A stretch of DNA of 5,004 nt, from positions 1 through 5,004 of the forward strand of contig CALYSH010000141.1 of the NCBI GenBank assembly GCA_945485625.1. Reading direction: 5' to 3'. Shown piece by piece: positions 1 to 5,004 of the stretch (position 1 is the stretch's first letter; each line of letters opens with the position of its first letter). The translations under genes were made by a program, and so were the position numbers. The notes beneath the pieces were generated by a model. That model ran no database searches, was not told the origin of the DNA, and saw only the letters and a list, made by a program, of their open reading frames with translations. Source of the DNA: an uncultured Lachnospiraceae bacterium. Its GTDB lineage: Bacteria; Bacillota; Clostridia; Lachnospirales; Lachnospiraceae.

Positions 1-704
1 CCGATGTATCTGGGACACAAATCTGTTGCAGAAACATTGACGGAGAAATGCTCCTTCTCTACGGAAGTCTCGGTATAATCCAAAGCGGGCATCCTGAACT
101 CACGATTGAGTACTGCAGCTACCTCTCTTGCAATCCCTACAACGCTCTGGCAGTCCGGTCTGTTTGCCGTGATGGAAATATCGAAAATCCAGTCATCCAG
201 TCCAAGCATGGGCTTTACATCGGTTCCGGGTACTGCATCCTCGGGAAGCACAAGCAGCCCGTTGTAATCTCCGCCGGGGAACATATTGTCATTGACACCA
301 AGCTCGGTGCCGGAACAGAGCATACCCTCGGACTCATAGCCACGCAGCTTTCCCTTCTTAATGGTCATGGTGCCTTCTACAGTCTTATGATCCTTTGCGG
401 TCATATAGACGCTTGCACCAACCAGTGCTACGGGGAACCTGCCGCCGGCGCATACATTATCTGCACCGCAGCAGATCTGGAAGGTCCCATGCTCACCGGC
501 ATTTACCTTACATACATGGAGGTGTGTCTCAGGAATGGGCTCACACTCCTCAACCAGACCTACCACTACCTTAGAAACATCCTTACCAACCTCAATCAGC
601 TCTTCTACTTCAAATCCGCAGGAGAACAATTTCTTTTCCAGCTCCTGAGGAGTCACATCATCCAGATTTACATAATCCTTTAACCAAGAATACGGTACTA
701 ACAT
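1..704 (-). CDS. pheT: Phenylalanyl-tRNA synthetase beta subunit, N-terminal 234 codons (runs off left edge)
   Basis: This is the beta subunit of the (alpha-beta)2 phenylalanyl-tRNA synthetase, which charges tRNA-Phe in the cytoplasm; beta contributes tRNA binding and the B3/B4 editing module. The visible protein begins MLVPYSWLKDYV, the usual PheT opening. Residues about 39-150 form the EMAP-II/OB-fold tRNA-binding domain, seen in HLHVCKVNAG (62-71), the CCGADN stretch (78-83) and KLRGYESEGMLCSGTELGV (118-136). ITANRPDCQSVVGIAREVAAVL (178-199) is the conserved start of the B1/B5-type region, and the window ends within CPRYI (230-234). PheT is usually about 800 residues, so roughly 70% lies outside the window. 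The ATG is preceded by GGAGG at 711-715 with a 6-base spacer. It follows pheS by 20 bases, so it should be co-transcribed with it under T-box control. No frameshift or internal stop is seen. Identity is certain from motifs; the truncation is only the window edge. Confidence 0.97.
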   Translation of the reverse strand, partial: MLVPYSWLKDYVNLDDVTPQELEKKLFSCGFEVEELIEVGKDVSKVVVGLVEECEPIPETHLHVCKVNAGEHGTFQICCGADNVCAGGRFPVALVGASVYMTAKDHKTVEGTMTIKKGKLRGYESEGMLCSGTELGVNDNMFPGGDYNGLLVLPEDAVPGTDVKPMLGLDDWIFDISITANRPDCQSVVGIAREVAAVLNREFRMPALDYTETSVEKEHFSVNVSATDLCPRYI

Positions 705-724
705 CGCAATCCTCCATCCTTTCC

Positions 725-1753
725 CTAGTTATCATCAATCTGCGACAATACACGCAGATCGGACTCAAACAAAAGCTTAATATTATTGATACCATACTTT
801 AACATGGCTGTTCTCTCGATACCGATACCGAATGCCAGGCCGCTGTACTTCTCCGAATCAATACCGCAATTTTCCAGTACCTTCTTATTGACGATACCGC
901 CGCCTAAGATTTCAATCCAGCCGGTCCCCTTGCAGAGCTTGCAGCCCTTTCCGCCGCACTCGAAGCAACTCACATCTACCTCTACGGAAGGCTCGGTGAA
1001 GGGGAAATAGGAGGGGCGAAGTCTTGTAGTGGTCTCCTCGCCGTAAATCTTCTTCACAAATACATCCAGCATACCCTTCAAATCGCAGAGGGTAATCTTC
1101 TTATCTACAACCAGCCCCTCCATCTGATGGAACATGGGGGAATGGGTTGCATCATCATCGGAACGGAATACCTTACCGGGAGCCAGAATCTTGATGGGAA
1201 GCTCCTTGGTCTCCATGGCATGAATCTGTGCTGCGGAGGTCTGTGTCGCCAGCAGAAACTCAGGAGACAGATAGAAGGTATCCTGCATATCTCTTGCGGG
1301 ATGGTCCTTTGGTGTATTCAATGCAGTAAAGTTATAATAATCGTTCTCAATTTCCTTATTCTCGAACACCTCAAAGCCCATACCTGCAAAGATATCAATA
1401 ATCTGGTTTCTGGTCTGGGTAATGGGATGCAGATTGCCGGTCTCTACAGTTACGGCGGGCATGGTTACATCCAGCTTCTCGGATGCATAACGCTCCTCCA
1501 TTTCCTTTGCCTTCATCCTGGTATCCATCTCTTCGAACTGAGCCAAAGCCCATTCCTTCAGCTCGTTGACGCTCTTACCGTACTCCGCACGCTCCTGTGG
1601 CGGAATGTTCTTCATTTCCTTCATCAACTGACCGATCTTTCCGGTCTTGGAATCCATAAACAGCTTACGGAATTCATACACTTCCCTGGAGCTGGTCTGC
1701 TGATTCATACCATTCAGGATTTCTTCCCGAATACTGGCAAATCTTTCATTCAT
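725..1753 (-). CDS. pheS: Phenylalanyl-tRNA synthetase alpha subunit, complete (342 aa)
   Basis: This is the catalytic alpha subunit of phenylalanyl-tRNA synthetase, a class II enzyme that forms phenylalanyl-adenylate and esterifies tRNA-Phe. The length is normal for bacterial PheS. Residues 1-95 are the helical N-terminal arm that contacts tRNA. The catalytic core follows: motif 1 region from HPITQTRNQIIDIF (109-122), motif 2 FRSDDDATHSPMFHQMEG (196-213), the phenylalanine-pocket FPFTEPSVEVDV (250-261) and motif 3 AFGIGIERTAMLKYG (307-321) with class II Arg314. Ala307 aligns with E. coli Ala294, the residue that sets amino-acid pocket size, so specificity looks standard. A CX2C-X4-CX2C cluster (Cys263, 266, 271, 274) precedes GTGWIEI; similar Cys-rich segments occur in other Firmicute PheS proteins. 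The ATG has a strong AAAAGGAGG (1762-1770) 8 bases upstream, just after the T-box terminator. It stops at TAG 20 bases before pheT. Confidence 0.98.
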   Translation of the reverse strand: MNERFASIREEILNGMNQQTSSREVYEFRKLFMDSKTGKIGQLMKEMKNIPPQERAEYGKSVNELKEWALAQFEEMDTRMKAKEMEERYASEKLDVTMPAVTVETGNLHPITQTRNQIIDIFAGMGFEVFENKEIENDYYNFTALNTPKDHPARDMQDTFYLSPEFLLATQTSAAQIHAMETKELPIKILAPGKVFRSDDDATHSPMFHQMEGLVVDKKITLCDLKGMLDVFVKKIYGEETTTRLRPSYFPFTEPSVEVDVSCFECGGKGCKLCKGTGWIEILGGGIVNKKVLENCGIDSEKYSGLAFGIGIERTAMLKYGINNIKLLFESDLRVLSQIDDN

Positions 1754-1775
1754 AAATTCATCCTCCTTTTAACGT

Positions 1776-1807
1776 AAAAAATCCCCTGCAGATTTCTCTG
1801 CAAGGGA
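1776..1807 (-). terminator. Regulated intrinsic terminator of the pheST T-box
   Basis: An 11-bp stem (TCCCTTGCAGA 1807-1797 with TCTGCAGGGGA 1792-1782, one G-T wobble) closes a TTTC/GAAA tetraloop region (1796-1793) and is followed immediately by six T residues (1781-1776) on the minus strand. It lies 6 bases before the pheS ribosome binding site and shares its 5' arm with the antiterminator. It should form when tRNA-Phe is charged. Confidence 0.95.
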
Positions 1808-1829
1808 CGAATCATCGCGGTACCACCCT
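1803..1829 (-). promoter_or_regulatory. T-box antiterminator element
   Basis: AGGG (1829-1826) pairs with CCCT (1806-1803) and GCG (1818-1816) with CGT (1809-1807), leaving the 7-base bulge TGGTACC (1825-1819) that should receive the acceptor end of uncharged tRNA-Phe. This is the standard antiterminator architecture. The 3' strand overlaps the 5' arm of the downstream terminator, so the two folds exclude each other. Confidence 0.93.
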
Positions 1830-2035
1830 AGTTCCCGTATATCCATACGGACACCTCAAAGCACGTAACGAGTGCATACGTTTTGGACTACTGCTTTCAC
1901 CCAAACAGCTACGGTGTGAATGTCGGGATTATTCTGTACCGAACAGGCTTCCAGCCGATGACCCGTTCTCTCTGTGTGGAAAAATAAACCCTGTTTGCAA
2001 ATGCAATGCACCATCAAAGCCTTTCTCATCTTGTA

Positions 2036-2064
2036 ATTCTAACCAATAAAAGAAATCTTGTCAA
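2036..2064 (-). promoter_or_regulatory. Sigma-A-type promoter of pheST
   Basis: A perfect -35 hexamer TTGACA (2064-2059) is separated by exactly 17 bases from a -10 hexamer TAGAAT (2041-2036, 5 of 6 matches to TATAAT). A purine start near 2029-2030 would place the T-box Stem I about 10 bases into the transcript. The -35 begins 8 bases after the stop codon of the upstream membrane-protein gene. Confidence 0.88.
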
Positions 2065-2072
2065 GTAAGTTC

Positions 2073-2876
2073 TTAACACCGGCTTATGTACCGGTTAATA
2101 TAGGCTCCGATAAAGACAATATACATTTCGATGTATAGCCAAAGCATCAATAAAATAATGATGGATAAATTCCCGTAGATCGAATAATCCGAATAATCTA
2201 CATACAGGGAAAAGCCATAGGAGAAAACACTCCAGGCCAAGGCCGCCGCAAAGGCGCCCGGTACCTGTGCCCGAAGTTTCTGCTTCTTACCGGGAACGAA
2301 GGCATAGACAAAGGTCAGCAGGATAATCAAAAGCAACAGTATTGGTACACTTCTAAAGTGAAGAATCAGATTCCAGATTCCAAAAAGTCCGGGAAGCTTA
2401 TCCAGTAAGATTTCCAGCAATTGGTTACCGAATACCATTAAAATCAATGTAATAAGAAGTGCAGCCAGCATTACCACCGTATAAAAGGAAGCCACCAGAC
2501 GCACAAGGAAATAGTTTCGCCTGTCCTCCACCTTATATACCGCGTTTAACCCACGAATCAATGCAAGGACGCCCTGTCCCGCTGACCAGATAACAGTCAC
2601 CGCGGCAATGGACAGAATCCCTGCGGATTTCACGTACACATCATGAATCATCCACTCAAAGAGAGGCATAAGCTTTTCCGGCATGATATCGCCCACCACA
2701 TGGACCAGGGTCTGCTCCGTCAGGGGGGTATAGGGCAAAATCGTACATACCAAAATCAGCATGGGCACTAAGGAAAGGAAGAAAAAGAAAGCAGTGCTTG
2801 CCGCATAAGCATTGATATTCAGCACTCTCATCTTATACAAAAAATCGCGTACTACCGCTATAAGCTTCCGAATCAC
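2073..2876 (-). CDS. YihY/BrkB-family integral membrane protein (267 aa)
   Basis: This is a polytopic inner-membrane protein of the YihY/virulence-factor-BrkB family (once mislabelled RNase BN). The family's molecular function is not established; transport or envelope roles have been suggested. About six membrane helices are visible, near residues 25-47, 86-104, 127-150, 176-194, 205-227 and 237-260. Family signatures include AYAASTAFFFFLSLVPM (23-39), the region from IWSAGQGVLALIRGLNAVY (96-114), FVPGKKQKLRAQVPGA (193-208) and YGNLSIIILLMLWLY (234-248) before GAYIN (257-261), where many relatives have GAEIN or similar. The GTG start is chosen because GGAGG lies 7 bases upstream and the start overlaps the stop of the SpoIID-domain gene by 4 bases (GTGA), suggesting translational coupling; the next in-frame ATG (codon 16) would cut off the usual N-terminal lead. 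It ends 8 bases before the pheST promoter. Length is typical, with no sign of damage. Confidence 0.93.
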   Translation of the reverse strand: MIRKLIAVVRDFLYKMRVLNINAYAASTAFFFFLSLVPMLILVCTILPYTPLTEQTLVHVVGDIMPEKLMPLFEWMIHDVYVKSAGILSIAAVTVIWSAGQGVLALIRGLNAVYKVEDRRNYFLVRLVASFYTVVMLAALLITLILMVFGNQLLEILLDKLPGLFGIWNLILHFRSVPILLLLIILLTFVYAFVPGKKQKLRAQVPGAFAAALAWSVFSYGFSLYVDYSDYSIYGNLSIIILLMLWLYIEMYIVFIGAYINRYISRC

Positions 2877-4870
2877 TGCCCTTCCTCCAATTCTGCCGTC
2901 GGCAAATCTTCATAGGCATTCAAAATCATACAATCATCGTAGAAATAATTCAGTATCTGGGAACAATTGTATCCCTCCTGGGCCATATACTTGGTACCCA
3001 CCTGGCTCATGCCTACACCATGACCCATACCACCGCCAATGATATGATAGCCGGTGACTACGCCGTCCTTTTTGTCCAGATCGATGGTGATATACGCGCT
3101 GGGAATGATTGCTCCCGGTGTATAGGTCTTTCCGTTGTTCAGAATTACATTCGTATCTCCGTTATTCAATACATATCGAATATTGTACTCCGCAATCACC
3201 AGATAGCTGCCCTTGTCCGTCTCAATGAGCAGCTCATCTCCTACGCCGCCCAGTCCACGCTTCTGCATGGTAATATTGGTAATCTTCTCAAAGTCCTGGA
3301 TGGGTTCACTGACAAAACCGTCCTCACTCCGGGTCAGAATCAGGTTCGGCACCGACTGATACCGATCCGTCAAATTCTGACGAATCCGTTCCGGATTGAT
3401 CTTTTTCACATCATAGGTCCAGCGATACCACACCTCATTCACCTCGAACGCCTCCGGATCCTTCTTCCGGATGAATTCCGAGAATGTATCATTGTCCTGC
3501 AGGCCTTCCATCAGACCGGAGTTGCTGTTGGATACGCCGGTCTCCATTTCAGCAGCAATTGCCTTCTTTGTCAATTCCTTTCCGTGAAGATACTGCAGGG
3601 ACTTATTTACCGAGCCCTTCCAGACATTGGCATCCGTTCCTACGCCGCAGGAGGTGGAATAAAAGTAGGTTTCTGCCGGTGTATTGTCCCCCGGGAACCA
3701 TAGCAGCTGGCCATAGGTTTCCTTCACCGCCGTTGTGGTGGTTTCGGTTTCCGTTACATTATTGTATACCTGGTAAGCCACACTGTCATTTACGTGGGCA
3801 CCGTACTGGGGATAGCCTGCATGAAGCATCAGGCCATACGCATAGGTTCTTGCACAAATCGCCTGGGTCTTCAATGCTTCCTTGGGATATCCGGAGGGCA
3901 TTTCGCTTGGCACAACAGAATACAGATACTCCTCCAGGGGCACCTCATTTAACACAGCCATTCCCTTGTCCGTATTCTTGATTTCCAGGAAGCCCCGATA
4001 GGACGGCTTTCCCTGATGACGCTTTATATTCTTCACCGTAATCTTTCCGGTCAGCGCCGAGGGCTTGATGGTAATATGATTTCCGCTTGCAGTGGTATTA
4101 TCCCCCTCAAAATAAGGACTGTCCTTCTCGATGGTCAGCAGCTCCCCTGCCTGAAAGGTTTCACTCTTGGGGTCGGAGGGCAAGCCGTAATACAGGGTGT
4201 ATGGTACATCAGATGTAACAACAATCCTGTCATGCAGAAGCTTGCCGAAATCGTCCGTCATAAGCAACACGCGGATATTCTCCATCTTTTCTTCCTTCGC
4301 CAGCAGAATGGCGCAGATTTCATCTCCATCCATGACGTAGTCCGCATAATTATATCCAAAGAGTAAATCTCTGTATCCCACAGACTGAAGCTCCCGGTAC
4401 AGCCGATAGCCCTTATAGTCCTCTGCCAGAGGGATGGTACCGTATTCCTCCAGCTGCACTGCATCGGAGTCTGCGCTGAGAACACGCCCGTTAATCTTCC
4501 TTCTCTTCACCCGGACTCCTGTGACAATCCCGTCCGTCAGCTCGATATCAGCTACCTGTTCCCGGATTCTTGTCCGCTCCACAAAGGAATCCAGCATATC
4601 CGAAAATGAAAGGTTCACCTCTTCCCCGTTAAAGAAGACCTGCAAACCGCTGCTGTTGCTTTCCATAATCCATGCATTTTTCAAAAGCTTTATTTCCGGA
4701 AGGATATGTTCCTTCTCTATGTAGTGGGATTTCCCGTTCTCACGATCAATGTAGGATTTTATCACTGCCGCTATCAGCAGCAGAACAATCAACAACAAAC
4801 CCAGAACACAAATGAATCCCTTCAGCTTCATTCTTTGCGATTTTGTGAACTGATTCTTTCCTCTTTCCAA
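2873..4870 (-). CDS. Membrane-anchored SpoIID/LytB-domain protein (665 aa), probable peptidoglycan enzyme
   Basis: SpoIID is a lytic transglycosylase that cleaves denuded glycan strands during engulfment, while LytB-type relatives act as amidase enhancers. The N-terminus is a short basic segment plus one membrane helix (about 18-38), so the body should lie outside the membrane. Residues about 40-215 match nothing I recognise. The SpoIID module begins near 215: YRGFLEI (291-297), NEVPLEEYLYSVVPSEMPSG (308-327) with Glu323 at the position of the proposed SpoIID catalytic Glu, EALKTQAICARTYAYG (331-346), a TSCGVGTDANVW segment (406-417) and the C-terminal GGGMGHGVGMSQVGTKYMAQEG (612-633). It is about twice the length of B. 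subtilis SpoIID (about 340 residues), so it is probably not the sporulation gene itself. TTG is the proposed start: GAGGG lies 7 bases upstream and a stop closes the frame above it. ATG at codon 14 is the alternative and lacks a well-spaced binding site. It overlaps the downstream YihY-family gene by 4 bases. Confidence 0.92.
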   Translation of the reverse strand: MERGKNQFTKSQRMKLKGFICVLGLLLIVLLLIAAVIKSYIDRENGKSHYIEKEHILPEIKLLKNAWIMESNSSGLQVFFNGEEVNLSFSDMLDSFVERTRIREQVADIELTDGIVTGVRVKRRKINGRVLSADSDAVQLEEYGTIPLAEDYKGYRLYRELQSVGYRDLLFGYNYADYVMDGDEICAILLAKEEKMENIRVLLMTDDFGKLLHDRIVVTSDVPYTLYYGLPSDPKSETFQAGELLTIEKDSPYFEGDNTTASGNHITIKPSALTGKITVKNIKRHQGKPSYRGFLEIKNTDKGMAVLNEVPLEEYLYSVVPSEMPSGYPKEALKTQAICARTYAYGLMLHAGYPQYGAHVNDSVAYQVYNNVTETETTTTAVKETYGQLLWFPGDNTPAETYFYSTSCGVGTDANVWKGSVNKSLQYLHGKELTKKAIAAEMETGVSNSNSGLMEGLQDNDTFSEFIRKKDPEAFEVNEVWYRWTYDVKKINPERIRQNLTDRYQSVPNLILTRSEDGFVSEPIQDFEKITNITMQKRGLGGVGDELLIETDKGSYLVIAEYNIRYVLNNGDTNVILNNGKTYTPGAIIPSAYITIDLDKKDGVVTGYHIIGGGMGHGVGMSQVGTKYMAQEGYNCSQILNYFYDDCMILNAYEDLPTAELEEGQ
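2884..2888 (-). promoter_or_regulatory. Ribosome binding site fixing the GTG start of the YihY-family gene
   Basis: GGAGG on the minus strand is 7 bases upstream of GTG (2876-2874) and lies inside the end of the SpoIID-domain gene. It supports the GTG over the later ATG. Confidence 0.8.
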
Positions 4871-4877
4871 AGCCAGG

Positions 4878-4882
4878 CCCTC
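4878..4882 (-). promoter_or_regulatory. Modest ribosome binding site supporting the TTG start
   Basis: GAGGG on the minus strand is 7 bases before TTG (4870-4868). It is weaker than the sites used by pheS, pheT and the YihY-family gene. The ATG at codon 14 (4831-4829) has a purine-rich AGAGGAAAG only at an unsuitable distance, so TTG is preferred. Confidence 0.5.
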
Positions 4883-4911
4883 ACCGATTTCTTTATTTCA
4901 AGATTTTGTCT

Positions 4912-4941
4912 AACCAAAACGAGCAGCCCTTCGGACTGCTC
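4912..4941 (-). terminator. Hairpin with T-rich tail, probable intrinsic terminator upstream of the SpoIID-domain gene
   Basis: Minus-strand GAGCAGTCC (4941-4933) pairs with GGGCTGCTC (4929-4921) over 9 bp including one wobble, with a GAA loop, and is followed by GTTTTGGTT (4920-4912). On the plus strand the wobble becomes a C-A mismatch, so the fold favours minus-strand RNA. The tail is an interrupted T-run, so efficiency is uncertain. It probably ends the transcript of whatever gene lies upstream, or could act as an attenuator for the SpoIID-YihY pair. Confidence 0.65.
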
Positions 4942-5004
4942 AATTTCTTTTGTATCCATTTTTAATTCCCAAAATGCCGCCTCCTGCTAATTGACTCCTA
5001 GCTA
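4940..5004 (-). CDS. Possible C-terminal 20 codons of an upstream gene (runs off right edge)
   Basis: One minus-strand frame is open from the window edge to a TGA at 4942-4940 and would read ARSQLAGGGILG followed by IKNGYKRN. The stop touches the first bases of the terminator-like hairpin, which fits the end of a gene. The fragment is too short to assign a family. An AGGAGG at 4985-4980 sits 7 bases before an in-frame TTG (4972-4970), so the same frame could instead be a 10-codon short ORF. The other two minus frames are closed by TAG near 4990 and by another stop near the edge. This rests on an open frame of only 20 codons, so confidence is low. Confidence 0.3.
   Translation of the reverse strand, partial: ARSQLAGGGILGIKNGYKRN

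Larger units (their letters stand above)
1776..2030 (-). promoter_or_regulatory. T-box riboswitch (tRNA-Phe sensing leader of pheST)
   Basis: This leader binds uncharged tRNA-Phe and switches between termination and read-through into pheS. All canonical parts can be placed on the minus strand in order. Stem I spans about 2021-1907: a basal helix 2021-2018/1910-1907, a 3-base bulge (2017-2015), helix ATGGTG 2014-2009 with CACCGT 1916-1911, the specifier loop, helix 1991-1981 with 1935-1925, the AGAGAG bulge (1973-1968) and a 7-bp apical stem 1968-1962/1947-1941. The specifier is TTC (1920-1918), a Phe codon, followed by A. Stem II lies at 1906-1880 with GAAA and AGTA S-turn-like elements (1898-1895, 1892-1889). 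A possible IIA/B pseudoknot covers 1881-1852 and Stem III covers 1851-1834. The T-box core AGGGTGGTACCGCG is at 1829-1816; its variable base is T, complementary to the A discriminator of tRNA-Phe. Helix assignments are hand-folded; family and amino-acid identity are very secure. Confidence 0.96.

Noticed and set aside
48..683. Plus-strand open frame of 211 codons
   Set aside because: Lies entirely antisense to pheT, whose minus-strand translation is unmistakable; its own sequence resembles no protein family and has no ribosome binding site.
929..965. Four-cysteine cluster in PheS as a novel zinc-binding insertion
   Set aside because: The CX2C-X4-CX2C segment before GTGWIEI is in line with other Firmicute PheS proteins as far as I recall, so it is not an unusual insertion.
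1127..1777. Plus-strand open frame of 216 codons
   Set aside because: Antisense shadow of pheS; Cys/Leu/His-rich composition typical of an out-of-frame translation.
2078..2095. ACCGG/CCGGT inverted repeat as a terminator for the YihY-family gene
   Set aside because: Stem of only 5 bp with an 8-base loop, located before the stop codon and without a following T-run.
3020..3981. Two overlapping plus-strand frames (227 and 165 codons)
   Set aside because: Both are antisense to the SpoIID-domain gene, overlap each other in different frames and show no recognisable motif.
4871..4920. Dedicated promoter for the SpoIID-YihY pair between the hairpin and the TTG start
   Set aside because: Candidates such as TTGGTT with TAAAGA match the -10 consensus at only about half the positions; not strong enough to annotate.
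4828..4959. Minus-strand 43-codon frame beginning MDTKEIEQSEG
   Set aside because: It runs through the terminator-like hairpin and overlaps the SpoIID-domain start out of frame, with no adequate ribosome binding site for its ATG; most likely chance.

Overview
The window looks like chromosomal DNA of a low-to-moderate-GC Firmicute, most likely a Clostridia/Lachnospiraceae-type bacterium. The reasons are a phenylalanine T-box leader in front of pheST, strong AGGAGG-type ribosome binding sites, a SpoIID/LytB-domain protein, and the general character of the PheS and PheT sequences. The genus assignment is inference. Every supported gene lies on the minus strand, so the window reads from right to left.

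Layout in transcription order. The right edge (about 4940-5004) may hold the last 20 codons of an upstream gene, followed by a hairpin that looks like a rho-independent terminator (4912-4941). Next comes a 665-codon membrane-anchored SpoIID/LytB-domain protein (2873-4870, TTG start). It overlaps by 4 bases (GTGA) a 267-codon six-helix YihY/BrkB-family membrane protein (2073-2876, GTG start). The two appear to form a translationally coupled envelope pair. Only 8 bases after the yihY-type stop codon a near-consensus sigma-A promoter begins (TTGACA, 17 bases, TAGAAT; 2036-2064). It drives a complete Phe-specific T-box riboswitch (about 1776-2030), then pheS (725-1753) and, 20 bases later, the first 234 codons of pheT (left edge to 704).

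How the genes work together. PheS and PheT form the (alpha-beta)2 phenylalanyl-tRNA synthetase. The leader carries a UUC specifier, a U facing the A discriminator of tRNA-Phe, a canonical antiterminator and a competing intrinsic terminator. The expected behaviour is that uncharged tRNA-Phe permits read-through into pheST. The two upstream genes concern the cell envelope and are not functionally tied to pheST; they are merely adjacent, although no obvious terminator separates them from the pheST promoter.

I found no mobile element, CRISPR array, tRNA, rRNA or plus-strand gene. The content is largely conserved housekeeping DNA, and I see no convincing undescribed system. The points most worth checking are an apparent extra hairpin in the T-box specifier loop, the large uncharacterised N-terminal region of the SpoIID-domain protein, and the short reading frame plus hairpin upstream of it.
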